Below are positions 42,536-54,308 of a stretch of 64,000 nt of DNA, piece after piece. The position numbers and the translations under genes were made by a program. Source of the stretch: Corallium rubrum (taxonomy: Eukaryota; Cnidaria; Anthozoa; Scleralcyonacea; Coralliidae); the NCBI GenBank assembly GCA_964035015.1, contig OZ036010.1, positions 8,580,173 through 8,644,172 on the forward strand, read 5' to 3'. A model generated the notes under the pieces. That model saw only the letters and a program-made list of their open reading frames with translations. It was not told the origin of the DNA and made no database searches. Within the stretch, counting starts at the first letter, position 1. Each line of letters begins with the position of its first letter.

Positions 42536-43151
42536 AATATGGAACTAGGTCAAGTGGTCAAGTATTTTGCTGAAAACTCACCATAACGCAGCAATTTCTT
42601 TGTTTCTAAGGAAGGAGCTTTCCAGCTATGCTTCCTCAGCAACTTTCACAGCAAAGTTCGTATCTAAAGTGGCAAATTATAACGCAAAATCAGATACCGT
42701 GTGAAACGACAAACAATATTTCAAACACAAGCAAGCGTTCTTGAAGTGAATTTCGAAATACAGACAAGCTGGTTGAAAATACGAGGCGCAGCCGACTTTT
42801 TGTGACTAAGCCTAGTACGCCACAATGTCATCATCCTGATGGGAGATTCACTTGAAGAACATTTACGAGTGCTTGAAATAGCTTCTCAAAAGGGTAGGCC
42901 ACCATGATTTAACATAAGTAACATACATTGTTTTTCTGTCTTTAACTCATCTGGTTACTTACCTTGTTATTTTCATGCTCGCTACCTTTTTGGCGTCAGC
43001 CTAATAAACACAAAATCGTAATTCCATATAAAAAAACACAAATTCATAATTCCATCCCCACGGCTTTTTTGTATCGTTCTTCAGTCAAGCAACTGAATGT
43101 CGGAAAAGCAAATATTTGGCCAACAATGTTTAATCCCTAACCTACAACCGA
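42536..43151. other. non-genic stretch
   Basis: Contains a decayed GAGGCGCAGCCGA-type repeat near 42783. No gene seen. Confidence 0.45.
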
Positions 43152-45096
43152 AGTAGTAATAGACCCCACTCTGGCGGATTCATAATTAATTAGGTAAACT
43201 GAATTTTTAATGAGGATTGAAATTACGTCATTATTTCTCAGGCTCCTATGGGACACTCTAACCCTGATCTCATTATGCATACGTCATTATTTCTCAGGCT
43301 CCTTTGCGACCCTCTAACCCAAATCTCGTTACGTCATTATGTCTCGTGCTCCTATATGACCCCCTAACCCTAATCTCACTCAACCCCCCGTTATTCACTA
43401 CGTCATATTCACCTTATTATTTATTCATTCTCAGACTCCTTTAGGATAGTCTAACCCTAACCCCCTTACCCTGACTTGTTGCTGAACCCCCGGTTTTTAT
43501 TACGTCATAACTGACTCGCGCTCTTCCGAAACCCCCTAGCCCTAGATGTTACTTAACCCCCCGTCATTCCCGATTGGTCTCCGACTGATTTCCGAAGTTA
43601 CGTAAAAGGCACTGGACTTATCTCTTTATAACTAATAGAAACCAACTTTCATTTAAACCCTTAACCCTACTTTCATTTAAACCCTGTAACCCTACTTATA
43701 GTCAACAGTTGTGTAAACTTTAACAAAATAGACGTTCTTTACAAGGAACTAAAGAGAAATTGATAGAGGCACTTTATATTTTTTTATCTGAAACCTTGTC
43801 TCGATGAGTATAGAGAGGTTTGAGCAGCCGAAGTGTCTGAATTGGCAGAGCTCGTATGGACTTAAATCAATAGCATATGATGAATATTATATTAGGTTTA
43901 AAGCCTAAACATTCAATCATCCTAGAATCATTGCTAGCTAAACCCTTCGTTTGTAAGTGAAGAAATCGTAAGAAGATAGAATGAGGAGTCAATTCTAAAA
44001 GCCATAAGAACGTTTTTAAGTGTCGATATATAAACGAAATATTTTTTGGCTGCGGGACGGCTGAGTATCGACTTGAATTAATAGCAACATGAATATTATA
44101 TTAGTTAGAACTTAAACGGCCAAACAGCTCTTTACCCATTTACTTGGAGATATGTGCCGAATTGTCGCTTATTTGGCTTTAGTTTATAAGTAAACGATGC
44201 CTTGAATGAAGAAATCGTTCGGCAAGCTGTTCGAAAGACATTGAATCATTTTCTTCAGAGGGGTTTGCCAGAATATAAACCGAGAAACCGTTCGGCAAGC
44301 TGTTCGAAAGACATTGAATCATTTTCTTCAGAGGGGTTTGCCAGAATATAAACTGTCAAGGGTTAAACGGCTGACTCGGCTATTTTATTAACGTCGTCAA
44401 GCATCTTGTTAATGTTGCTACGGCTGATATTTGCGTATTTATGCTCAGTGCACGTGCAGGAGACAAAAGAGAAAACTCATTAAAGTTACTAATGACCAAA
44501 ACATAACCGGATTTGCATATAAGTAGAATATTTAATTCATTTTAGGGGTGATCATGAGTTTTTTTGGGAATAATAAGGAGCCTGAAGAGGTATTAATATA
44601 TGGGCAAGTTTAGGCGAAAAAGTTAGTCTTAGGACTATAGTCTTAGTTTTAGGACTATATAGTCTTAGTCTTAGGACTATATAGTCTTAGTCTTAGCACT
44701 ATATAGTCTTAGTATTAGGACTATAGTCTTAGTCTTAGGACTATAGTCTTAGTCTTAGGAATATATAGTCTTAGTCTTAGGACTATATAGTCTTAGTTTT
44801 AGGACTATAGTCTTAGTCTTACGGACTATAGTCTTAGTCTTTGTCTTAGTCTTAGGACTATAGTCTTAGTCTTAGGACTATAGTCTTAGGACTATATACT
44901 CTTTGGACTATATAGTCTTAGTCTTATAATCACCCCAGGGGTAACCCCCAAACACCCCCGGGGTACCCCAATCACCCCTGGGGTAACCTCCAAACACCCC
45001 CGGGACACCCCATGGGGTAGCCCCCAAATTCCCCCGGGGTAACCCCAAACACCCTAGGGGTACCCTAAACACCCCAGGGGGTAATCCCAAACACCC

Positions 45097-45416
45097 CCTT
45101 TCTCCTCCTCCTCCTCCTCTTCCTCCTCCTCCTCCTCCTCCTCCTCCTCCTCCTCTTTCTCCTCCTCCTCCTCCTCCTCCTCCTCCTCCTCCTACTCCTC
45201 CTCCTCCTCCTCTTTCTCCCCTCCTCCTCCTCCTCTTTCTCCACCTCCTCCTCCTCTTTCTTCTCCTCCCTCCTCCTCCTCCTCCTCCTCCTCTCTCTCC
45301 TCTCTCCTCTCTCCCCCTTCTCCTCCTCCTCCTCCTCCTCCTCCTCCTCCTCCTCCTCCTCCTCCTCCTCCTCCTCCTCCTCCTCTTTCTCCTCTTTCTC
45401 CTCCTCCTCCTCCTCT
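45097..45416 (+). repeat. TCC tract (left arm B)
   Basis: Nearly pure (TCC)n with TTTCTCC interruptions; pyrimidine-only. Confidence 0.9.
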
Positions 45417-45538
45417 TAAAATGTGTATTTAGACACTGACTGTCAAACAGAGAATGAATAAATAATAAATGTATATTTTGGTAGCGTTTTCGTCAACATC
45501 TCTATTTGATAGTCAGTGTCTAAATACACATTTTAAGA
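45414..45538. repeat. central hairpin of palindrome B
   Basis: TCTTAAAATGTGTATTTAGA and GACACTGACTGTCAAACAGAG pair with the mirrored sequences around an AT-rich spacer of about 45 bp. It is unrelated in sequence to the axis of A. Confidence 0.85.
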
Positions 45539-45965
45539 GGAGGAGGAGGAGGAGAAAGAGGAGAAAGAGGAGGAGGAGGATGAGGAGGAGGAGAAAGAGG
45601 AGGAGGAGGAGGAGGAGAAAAGGAGGAGGAGGAGAAAGAGGAAGGGGGAGGAGAAAGAGGAGGAGGAGGAGTAGAAAGAGGAGGAGGAGGTGGAGAAAGA
45701 GGAGGAGGAGGAGGAGAAAGAGGAGGAGGAGGAGGAGGAGGAGGAGGAGGAAGAGGAGGAGGAGGAGAAAGAGGAGGAGGAGGAGGAGGAGAAAGAGGAG
45801 GAGGAGGAGGAGGAGGAGGAGGAGGAGGAGAAAGAGGAGGAGGAGGAGGAGGAGAAAGAGGAGGAGGAGGAGGAGGAGGAGAAAGAGGAGGAGGAGGAGG
45901 AGAAAGAGGAGGAGGAGGAGGAGGAGAAAGAGGAGGAGGAGAAAGAGGAGGAGGAGGAGGAGAAA
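45539..45965 (+). repeat. GGA tract (right arm B)
   Basis: (GGA)n with AAAGAGG interruptions, longer than its left counterpart. Predicted poly-Arg or poly-Glu peptides are artefacts. Confidence 0.9.
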
Positions 45966-47852
45966 GGGGGTGTTTGGGGTTACCCCCTGGGGTGTTTAGG
46001 GTACCCCTAGGGTGTTTGGGGTTACCCAGGGGGAATTTGGGGGCTACCCCATGGGGTGTCCCGGGGGTGTTTGGAGGTTACCCCAGGGGTGATTGGGGTA
46101 CCCCGGGGGTGTTTGGGGGTTACCCCTGGGGTGATTATAAGACTAAGACTATATAGTCCAAAGAGTATATAGTCCTAAGACTAAGACTATAGTCCTAAGA
46201 CTAAGACTATAGTCCTAAGACTAAGACAAAGACTAAGACTATAGTCCGTAAGACTAAGACTATAGTCCTAAAACTAAGACTATATAGTCCTAAGACTAAG
46301 ACTATATATTCCTAAGACTAAGACTATAGTCCTAAGACTAAGACTATAGTCCTAATACTAAGACTATATAGTGCTAAGACTAAGACTATATAGTCCTAAG
46401 ACTAAGACTATATAGTCCTAAAACTAAGACTATAGTCCTAAGACTAACTTTTTCGCCTAAACTTGCCCATATATTAATACCTCTTCAGGCCCCTTATTAT
46501 TCCCAAAAAACTCATGATCACCCCTAAAATGAATTAAATATTCTACTTATATGCAAATCCGGTTATGTTTTGGTCATTAGTAACTTTAATGAGTTTTCTC
46601 TTTTGTCTCCTGCACGTGCACTGAGCATAAATACGCAAATATCAGCCGTAGCAACATTAACAAGATGCTTGACGACGTTAATAAAATAGCCGAGTCAGCC
46701 GTTTAACCCTTGACAGTTTATATTCTGGCAAACCCCTCTGAAGAAAATGATTCAATGTCTTTCGAACAGCTTGCCGAACGGTTTCTCGGTTTATATTCTG
46801 GCAAACCCCTCTGAAGAAAATGATTCAATGTCTTTCGAACAGCTTGCCGAACGATTTCTTCATTCAAGGCATCGTTTACTTATAAACTAAAGCCAAATAA
46901 GCGACAATTCGGCACATATCTCCAAGTAAATGGGTAAAGAGCTGTTTGGCCGTTTAAGTTCTAACTAATATAATATTCATGTTGCTATTAATTCAAGTCG
47001 ATACTCAGCCGTCCCGCAGCCAAAAAATATTTCGTTTATATATCGACACTTAAAAATACAAACGAAGGGTTTAGCTAGCAATGATTCTAGGATGATTGAA
47101 TGTTTAGGCTTTAAACCTAATATAATATTCATCATATGCTATTGATTTAAGTCCATACGAGCTCTGCCAATTCAGACACTTCGGCTGCTCAAACCTCTCT
47201 ATACTCATCGAGACAAGGTTTCAGATAAAAAAATATAAAGTGCCTCTATCAATTTCTCTTTAGTTCCTTGTAAAGAACGTCTATTTTGTTAAAGTTTACT
47301 GTACGCATGCTCTGTACGTATACGTGTCCCACAACTGTTGACTATAAGTAGGGTTAAGGGTTCAAATGAAAGTTGGTTTCTATTAGTTATAAAGAGATAA
47401 GTCCAGTGCCTTTTACGTAACTTCGGAAATCAGTCGGAGACCAATCGGGAATGACGGGGGGTTAAGTAACATCTAGGGCTAGGGGGTTTCGGAAGAGCGC
47501 GAGTCAGTTATGACGTAATAAAAACCGGGGGTTCAGCAACAAGCCAGGGTAAGGGGGTTAGGGTTAGACTATCCTAAAGGAGTCTGAGATTGAATAAATA
47601 ATAAGGTGAATATGACGTAGTGAATAACGGGGGGTTGAGTGAGATTAGGGTTAGGGGGTCATATAGGAGCACGAGACATAATGACGTAACGAGATTAGGG
47701 TTAGAGGGTCGCAAAGGAGCCTGAGAAATAATGACGTATGCATAATGAGATCAGGGTTAGAGTGTCCCATAGGAGCCTGAGAAATAATGACGTAATTTCA
47801 ATCCTCATTAAAAATTCAGTTTACCTAATTAATTATGAATCCGCCAGAGTGG

Positions 47853-48299
47853 TCTCTGTCCTGTGTATTTCAGACGTTTAAATCCTTCTGTTCCTCAAGA
47901 AATACGTGACATGAAACACATGGCTTTCTGGTTAAGTAGTTCATATTTCTAAAAGGTTTCGATGGAGACAGAGTGTGATGATGCAGTGATGGTGACAAAC
48001 ATCATTACAATACTGATGGTAAATTAGAATGGATTCTGTCTCAATTCAATTCAACGATATTCACACTTTTCTAAATCTCATTGGTATACGTTGAGAAATT
48101 AAAACTACGTCACAACCTGCCTAATTTGCATATTCTGAAACGGTGAATATTTTGCAAACGAGAGAAAATATCGAGAAACCGAAGACGCCTTGAGGTTTAT
48201 TCTACGGTTATTTCAATGATATGTGATCAAAACCAAAATCTGATCGACGAGTTTTTCATCGTAGTGGCACTTTAATAAAAAAACCCCGTATAATTGAAG
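47853..48299. other. flank / possible LINE 5' UTR
   Basis: No ORF; the 5' limit of the downstream LINE cannot be set. TAATAAAAAAACCCCGTAT lies just before the ORF1a start. Confidence 0.4.
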
Positions 48300-49022
48300 A
48301 TGGCGGGTGGTGACAGTGCTGACTTAGATAGTACCCTATTGAGTGAAAGTAGAGATCCCGATGATTCCAGTTCTATACAGAGTTCGCTTTCTACAACTGA
48401 GAGGGGCAGTCTTAAATGGTATGGAACGTTTGAAGCCCTTCAACAACTAATTAACGACCTACTAAAGGTAAAGTCGAAGTGGTCTTCGCCTGGTGGAGGG
48501 AGTCGATTGTTTGAAGGCGAAGAAGTGGCTATTCGTTGGTATTCCAATAATGGTTCGCTAACACTAAAAGGTGAGAAAGCAGATGATTTAAAGTCACAGC
48601 TTCTGCTGTGGGTAGATAAGGATAAGGAAAGATTGATCGATCATACAGTTCTTGAAAATAATGTTGGAATGAACTGCGATATAAATAATGATTTGAACAA
48701 CAACATGACAAGTGGCTTTGTTTCGTCCTCGAAAAATTGTTGCTCAACCAAGCAGAACCTTGACGATTTAACAAGATCTGTGAATAAACTTAATGACTAT
48801 GTTGAAAGTAAATTTAATCTCATCACTAAGGAAATTGATGAAATGAAGGGTAAAGTAGACGGTGATTATAACGAATCGTCTATGATGCAATCTTTACAAG
48901 AGGAGAATCGTGAATTGAAAGTCGCTAATGAAGCTTTGCAAGAGAGAATTAACACCTTATTGTTTGTATCTTCTGATTTAAAAGCTAGCCTTCTGGCTTG
49001 TGAAAACGAAAAAAAAGCCTAA
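48300..49022 (+). CDS. LINE ORF1a, coiled-coil protein
   Basis: ATG at 48300 opens MAGGDSADLDSTLLSESRDP, followed by a small globular region (LKWYGTFEALQQLINDLLKV...GEEVAIRWYSNNGSLTLKG) and a coiled coil (LTRSVNKLNDYVESKFNLIT; LQEENRELKVANEALQERIN). Coiled coils mediate ORF1p trimer formation in LINEs. The TAA at 49020-49022 overlaps the next start codon as TAATG. Confidence 0.75.
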   Translation: MAGGDSADLDSTLLSESRDPDDSSSIQSSLSTTERGSLKWYGTFEALQQLINDLLKVKSKWSSPGGGSRLFEGEEVAIRWYSNNGSLTLKGEKADDLKSQLLLWVDKDKERLIDHTVLENNVGMNCDINNDLNNNMTSGFVSSSKNCCSTKQNLDDLTRSVNKLNDYVESKFNLITKEIDEMKGKVDGDYNESSMMQSLQEENRELKVANEALQERINTLLFVSSDLKASLLACENEKKA

Positions 49023-49987
49023 TGACTGTACTGCAGCTGCTCAAAACGGAAACTGACAATTCTCAACGTGTCCCCTCAAAGTCAACGCACGACGATCAAA
49101 CGTGGAAGGTTGCAGGTAACAGGAGAGGAAGAGATAAACCCACTAGAGGAGACTTCCGATGCAGTTCTAACCCAATTAATGTAGGAAATAATGCGGGTAA
49201 TTTACCATCTTTCCAATCTCTTAACAAGTTTGATATTTTGGCGGATGAACCAATCCTAATCTCTGATGGAGATCAGGTCGACTTGGGCATGCCAAAGCAA
49301 GATGGTCAGCGCCATCACGCAACTAATAAATCTAACAAAGGAAGCCAAGCTGATTTCAGCGTGAAACAAGATGGACAACGCGATGGTCAACGCCATGGGC
49401 AACCAAATGGAGCTAATGTTCATCAACAACGTCAGGATAGCTTGACGACATCTGAAAGTGATATGCCTGATAGTTCCCAGAAAACGAAGGAAACCATCAT
49501 TGTATTGGGCGATTCTATAATTAAAGGATTACGGGCTGACCGAATTCGGAAATCAGTACAGAAGAGAGTTATCACTCGTTCTTTTCCCGGGGCGACATCG
49601 AAGGATATGCTTGATTATGTAAAACCAGAAACCCGAAAGTCACCAGAGCATATTATTATGCATGTTGGTACGAATGATCTGAAATTCAATGAAGCAGAAT
49701 CTGTAGAAAACAACATAATAAAGGTATGTGAGCAAATTTCACAAATCAGCCCCAGGACCAGAATAACTCTTTCCCAAGTCACGCAGAGAAAGGATGTGCC
49801 TGGTATTGAAAACAAAGTTAATGATCTAAATGACCGCCTTAGTAATCTTTGCAGGCGGAAAAATTGGACCCTGATTAACAACTCTAACATTAATGAAAAG
49901 GGCCTAGATCGATTTGGATTACATTTGAACAGACCTGGTGCAGCTATTTTAGCCAAGAATGTAATTAACTGTATAAAGGGTTTTTAA
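49022..49987 (+). CDS. LINE ORF1b with SGNH/GDSL esterase domain
   Basis: A polar, Gln/Asp-rich N-terminal half (QDGQRHG repeats) is followed by IIVLGDSIIKGL (block I nucleophile Ser), SFPGATSKDM (block II Gly), MHVGTNDLKFNE (block III Asn) and GLDRFGLHLNRPG (block V, D-x-x-H type). This esterase domain is characteristic of CR1/L2-group ORF1 proteins. All catalytic residues are visible. In relatives the coiled coil and esterase are usually one protein; here they are split by the TAATG overlap. Confidence 0.85.
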   Translation: MTVLQLLKTETDNSQRVPSKSTHDDQTWKVAGNRRGRDKPTRGDFRCSSNPINVGNNAGNLPSFQSLNKFDILADEPILISDGDQVDLGMPKQDGQRHHATNKSNKGSQADFSVKQDGQRDGQRHGQPNGANVHQQRQDSLTTSESDMPDSSQKTKETIIVLGDSIIKGLRADRIRKSVQKRVITRSFPGATSKDMLDYVKPETRKSPEHIIMHVGTNDLKFNEAESVENNIIKVCEQISQISPRTRITLSQVTQRKDVPGIENKVNDLNDRLSNLCRRKNWTLINNSNINEKGLDRFGLHLNRPGAAILAKNVINCIKGF

Positions 49988-50362
49988 CACCCCTATCATT
50001 GGGCCTACCTCTAATAATGATCTTTTGCAGGGCCCTCTACAAATCAGTTCTGTTAGAGATGACGTGAATCCATTCAATATAATACCGAAAGTCGGTTTAA
50101 CCTTATTTCATATTAATATACAGGCAATCTCTAATAAAGTAGACCTCATCAAGCTTATGATAGCCAATTCCTCCTTGGATAGACCAAAAGATAATATTGT
50201 ATTCTGTTTTTCTGAAACTCACTTAAATTCGGTATGGCCTAATTCAGAACTCCAAATTGATGGTTATACCATCATTAGAAAGGATAGGACATATGCAAAA
50301 GGTGGTGGCCTTTTGCTTTACGTACCTATCGGACTAAAGTTTACGTACAGAAGTGATGTTAA

Positions 50363-50455
50363 CTCATTCCTGTCCGGGGGCTTCCCCAGAGGTGAATAAA
50401 ATCGTCTGGCGTTAGCCAGAATAAAATACTAAAGACCGATTCGGACAAGAAAGAG
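50363..50455. mobile_element. 93-bp TTAA MITE inside LINE, copy 2
   Basis: CTCATTCCTGTCCG to CGGACAAGAAAGAG, flanked by TTAA at 50359-50362 and 50456-50459. Reverse orientation to the copy at 18231. Confidence 0.85.
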
Positions 50456-50474
50456 TTAAAGAGATAGTTTATAA

Positions 50475-50567
50475 CTCATTCCTGTCCGGGGGCTTCCCCA
50501 GAGGTGAATAAAATCGTCTGGCGTTAGCCAGAATAAAATACTAAAGACCGATTCGGACAAGAAAGAG
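50475..50567. mobile_element. 93-bp TTAA MITE inside LINE, copy 3
   Basis: Identical or nearly so to copy 2, with TTAA on the right (50568-50571) and ATAA on the left. Nineteen bases separate the two, so the pair probably arose by duplication or by transposition of a pair. Confidence 0.85.
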
Positions 50568-53214
50568 TTAAAGTACCTAATGCAAACTCACATCTTGAGT
50601 ATATTTGGCTTGAATTCCAATTTCCTAAAACCAAGTCTTTTCTTGTTTGTTTCATATACCAACCAGGTAATACTAATTCCTGGAGGGATGAACTAAATTG
50701 TATGCTTGATGAGGTCGACAACGAGCATAAAGAAATTATAATGCTTGGAGATTTTAATACAAATTACCTTAATAAGAAAGATTACAAACCTTTATATAAC
50801 ATTACATCCCAATACCAACTTAATCAGGTCATTGAATCAGTTACTAGACCTGTGTCAGGAACTATTATTGATCATATTTACATGTCACGTGATGATTTAG
50901 TCCTTAAATCTGGTGTCTTACCAATTGGTTTAAGTGACCACTTACCTATATTTATAACTAGGAAAGTTAATGCGGAAAATCTTAAGCCACGTGTCTGCCA
51001 TAATATTATAAAGTATCGTAGCAAAAAAAACATAGACATTAATAGTTTCTGTCGGGATCTTGAATCAATTTCCTCTGATGTTTGGAATAGGTTTGATAAC
51101 CCTAACAACATGTTGGAATTTTGGCATAAGCACTTTTTGTTAGTGCTAGAAAAACATGCTCCAATACATAGTAAACGAGTGCGAGTAAAACGCCTGCCAG
51201 GGTGGTTTAACAACTCAATTCGAGATGCACGTCAATTGAGAGATAAATTTCTAAAGGAAGCTAGACGGACGAATAACAACGAAAAATGGCTTCAATTTAG
51301 AAAATGGAGAAATAGGACAGTTCACCTCATTAAAAACTCTAAGAATGCACATTATAAGAAACTCTTAACCGATAATATCACTAATCCACGTCAATTGTGG
51401 AGTATCTTTAAAAATCTTATGCCGTCTAATGCCAGGCCATCACCTACTGCTTTGGTTATTGATGGTAAAACTATAGAAAATCCTAAAGAAATTGCGAACC
51501 TTTTCAATTCATATTATGCTTCGATAGCAGTAAATCTTTTCTCATCATCAGCACAATCAAATCTAAATTATCATGATATACAGGGTAAAGCGGATGAGAC
51601 CAAGTTTTCAATTCCACATATGACTCTTGATAATGTTCATAATCATCTTAATAAACTTGATATAACCAAAGCAACTGGTGCTTGATGGTATTGCTGCATA
51701 CTTTATAAAAATTTGTAAAACATCCATAGCCCCTGTTCTACTGCGTTTATGTAATTTAAGTATCAAAACTGAAATCTATCCCGATATGTGGAAGAAAGCT
51801 AAACTTATACCTGTGTATAAAAGCGATAGCCAATTGGAAAGAGCCAATTATAGGCCTCTTTCTATTTTAGCCATTGTTTCAAAAATCCTTGAGCGACACG
51901 TGTCTGTTTCATATACGTATTATCTTACAACAAACAATATTCTATCTGGTCACCAACATGGTTTTAGGGCTTATCACTCCTGTGAAACATCGTTAATTAC
52001 AATTTTTGAATCTCTTTTAACGACCATCGAGCAAGGTGAAATGAATGGAATGCTCTTAATTGATTTCTCTAAAGCTTTCGATCTAGTTGATCACACAATT
52101 CTTCTACAGAAATTAGCTAATTACGGCATTTCCTTAGCAGCCCTGAATTGGTTTAGATCATATCTAAGTGAACGCACCCAACAGGTGCAAATAAAAGGTT
52201 TTCTATCAGAGCCTAAGCAAATCATTGCCGGTGTACCTCAAGGTTCCATTCTTGGACCTCTTTTATTTCTTGTATTTATAAATGATTTGCCACTAAGTTT
52301 AGGGATATGTAGTCCATTTCTATTTGCTGACGACTCTACCCTTCTTACTCATGGGTATAATGAAAGTACCACTAGTAATAATCTAGAATTAGAGTTAAAT
52401 CATGTTTCTCAATGGGCAAATTATAATAATATGATTCTAAATTCCAAGAAAACGAAATCTATTAAAATATATTCAAAGCATAAATTTCAAGCTACTTCTT
52501 CCCTTATGGTACAACATAATAACATGGTTATTGAGGAGGTAAAGACGGCAAAACTTCTTGGTATTACATTTGACTGTAATTTAAAATGGGATTGTCAAGT
52601 CAATTTAATTTATAATACGATTAACTCGAGACTTTATTTGTTTAAAAGAATCCGACCAAGCCTTCCTCTTAGCTTTCGCATCCAATTCTACTATTCTTTA
52701 ATTTATCCTCACTTGTTATACTGTTGTACCATATGGGGTAATGCAAGAAATGAGTTACTCAATGATTTATTACTACTACAAAAAAGAGCAGCCAGGCTAA
52801 TACTTGAACAGGATACTAGAGCTCATTCCATTGAATTATTTCGCCAACTTGAATGGATTCCAGTTCATAATATCATTAAAATGCGGAAAATCCTGCTAAC
52901 GTTTAACACCTTGAAAACATCACTACCTAGTGATATAAGAAATATGTTTATCTTCTGCTGCGAGACATCCAGTGTCAACACACGATCATCCCTAACAGAT
53001 CTGAAAATTCCTGCTATTAAAACTGAGTTTGCTAAGTCTAAATTTTCATACAGTGGAGCAAGTCTTTTCAACTCATTGCCTGATGATCTGAAGGATATTG
53101 CTAATCACACTGTTATTTCATATAAGAAAAAAATTTAAAAATTCTTTATTACCTTAAATCACAAAGTTGATCATGTTAGTAAATTTAGCTGCAATGTTTG
53201 TAAGCATATTGTTC

Positions 53215-53273
53215 TTTGTCGCTGTATCACCTACCAATCCTAATTTTGGTTGGTGATGCGGCGACAAATAGCT
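53215..53273 (+). promoter_or_regulatory. LINE 3' UTR stem-loop
   Basis: TTTGTCGCTGTATCACC pairs with GGTGATGCGGCGACAAA, with a smaller inner helix (CCAA/TTGG). Conserved 3' stem-loops serve as reverse-transcriptase recognition sites in several LINE clades; that role is inferred here. Confidence 0.55.
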
Positions 53274-53353
53274 ACATGTCTGTAGAGGGCCATTAGGTAG
53301 AATACCGTTGAAAAACTGTAATAATGTAGAAAATACCCTCTCAAAATAAAGTT

Positions 53354-53354
<1 letters not shown>

Positions 53355-53386
<32 letters not shown>
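53355..53386 (+). repeat. (TAA)n tail of the second LINE
   Basis: About ten AAT/TAA repeats following AAAATAAAGTTT; the usual short tandem 3' terminus of CR1/L2-group elements. Confidence 0.85.
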
Positions 53387-53388
<2 letters not shown>

Positions 53389-53496
53389 CAAGCACGTTAT
53401 TTGCTACAGGCAAACTCTGGACGGCACAAGACCGACGATTTTGATGAAATTGAAAAATAGTTTGCGCAGGAAATGGTAAAATTTCAAAAATCTTAC

Positions 53497-53555
53497 CTCT
53501 GTCCACTTCGTCTAGTAACTCCTTCCAACTGTGAAGTTTACGACCACCAGAGCAG
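53497..53555 (-). CDS. DEDDh exonuclease-like gene, exon 5
   Basis: A 59-nt exon from acceptor GTGAATAG to donor GTAAGA; with two bases from the previous exon it reads FCSGGRKLHSWKELLDEVDR. The phase fits exon 4. Further exons would lie beyond the LINE that fills 48.3-53.4 kb. Confidence 0.5.
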
Positions 53556-53726
53556 CTATTCACAAAAACAGCCATACTTAACATGTTTTTTTATAAACGT
53601 GTATACGAGTTTTCTAAAATCTGAGAACATGCATGAAACCATGTGCGTAGCTGTGGCCTGATATATTTTACTATTTCTGCGAGAACCAAAACAATTAAGA
53701 ACTCGCTTCGCAAAACAAATACTTAC

Positions 53727-53829
53727 AACGATTTGTAAGATAGGATCTCTAATTTTGACAAATGTTCCCACAGTTGATAGCCAAAAATTTCCACCATGAC
53801 ATTTACGTCTCCTAAAGCTCTGTGACGAC
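53727..53829 (-). CDS. DEDDh exonuclease-like gene, exon 4 (Exo III motif)
   Basis: A 103-nt exon from acceptor ATTTTTAG to donor GTAAGT encodes GRHRALGDVNVMVEIFGYQL and WEHLSKLEILSYKS. H-R-A-L-x-D is the Exo III motif of DnaQ-type 3'-5' exonucleases and supplies the catalytic His and last Asp. Confidence 0.75.
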
Positions 53830-54016
53830 CTAAAAATTATAAAATTTCTGTATACCAAGAATGTATTTAAAAACTTATTCCAATCACATGGACTTCAACT
53901 GTGAGTAAAACAGTTTTTTCACTAAACTAACAATTACTTTTAATCTTACGGTAGCATGATTTTCTTATCGCCCACTTCGCTTCACAGCAAATGTCTTCTA
54001 TCCTTGTCTTACCTAC

Positions 54017-54110
54017 CTGCAAATTTTTTCCCAGGAAAAAAATGGTTATGCAGCCCATCCATACCCAACTTTGTTGTGTTCTGGAGTTCTTCCAAACCCT
54101 GGTCTTGTAG
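54017..54110 (-). CDS. DEDDh exonuclease-like gene, exon 3
   Basis: A 94-nt exon from acceptor TTTTTCAG to donor GTAGGT encodes LQDQGLEELQNTTKLGMDGL and HNHFFPGKKFAG. It joins in phase to both neighbours and fills the segment between the Exo II and Exo III motifs. Confidence 0.7.
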
Positions 54111-54308
54111 CTGAAAAAAATATGAAAAATACATCATTGAGAATAAATGGACTTTTGCCTTGCCTGAAATCACAGTTTTCGTTCATTTTGTAAAATAATC
54201 TTTTGTCTGTCAGGTTTTTTTTATTGTGTACTGCGCCTTGAAACACGGTACATATAACATTGGTTTTGGCAACGATTGAAGATTTACGGATCCTTTATTA
54301 ACGCACAA

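Larger units (their letters stand above)
43152..47852. mobile_element. giant palindromic fold-back element B (family of A)
   Basis: Arms pair from CCACTCTGGCGG (43166) to CCGCCAGAGTGG (47852); the left end also keeps AGTAGTAATA (43152), the terminal motif of A, while the right end has diverged there. Layout is the same as A: CCCTAA-type block 43230-43570, unique arm, CTTAGTCTTAGG minisatellite 44623-44927, G/C minisatellite 44930-45096, TCC tract 45097-45416, axis 45414-45538, then the mirror. The G/C array is much shorter than in A, and the arms differ by indels, for example TACGTATACGTGTCCC is present only at the right. No clear target duplication. Confidence 0.75.
50025..53138 (+). pseudogene. 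LINE ORF2 (CR1/L2 group), disrupted
   Basis: Endonuclease blocks are recognisable: FHINIQAISNK, FCFSETHLNS, MLGDFNTNY, LSDHLPIF. The frame is broken first by two MITEs at 50363-50567, then by one extra base near 51680 (KATG then a stop, resuming LDGIAAYFIK in the next frame). The reverse transcriptase is otherwise complete: AKLIPVYKS...ANYRPLSIL, HQHGFRAYHSC, LLIDFSKAFDLVD, AGVPQGSILGP, FADDSTLL. No ATG lies at the start; the frame is open upstream and overlaps the end of ORF1b. The lesions look recent, because reading on either side is clean. Confidence 0.85.
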
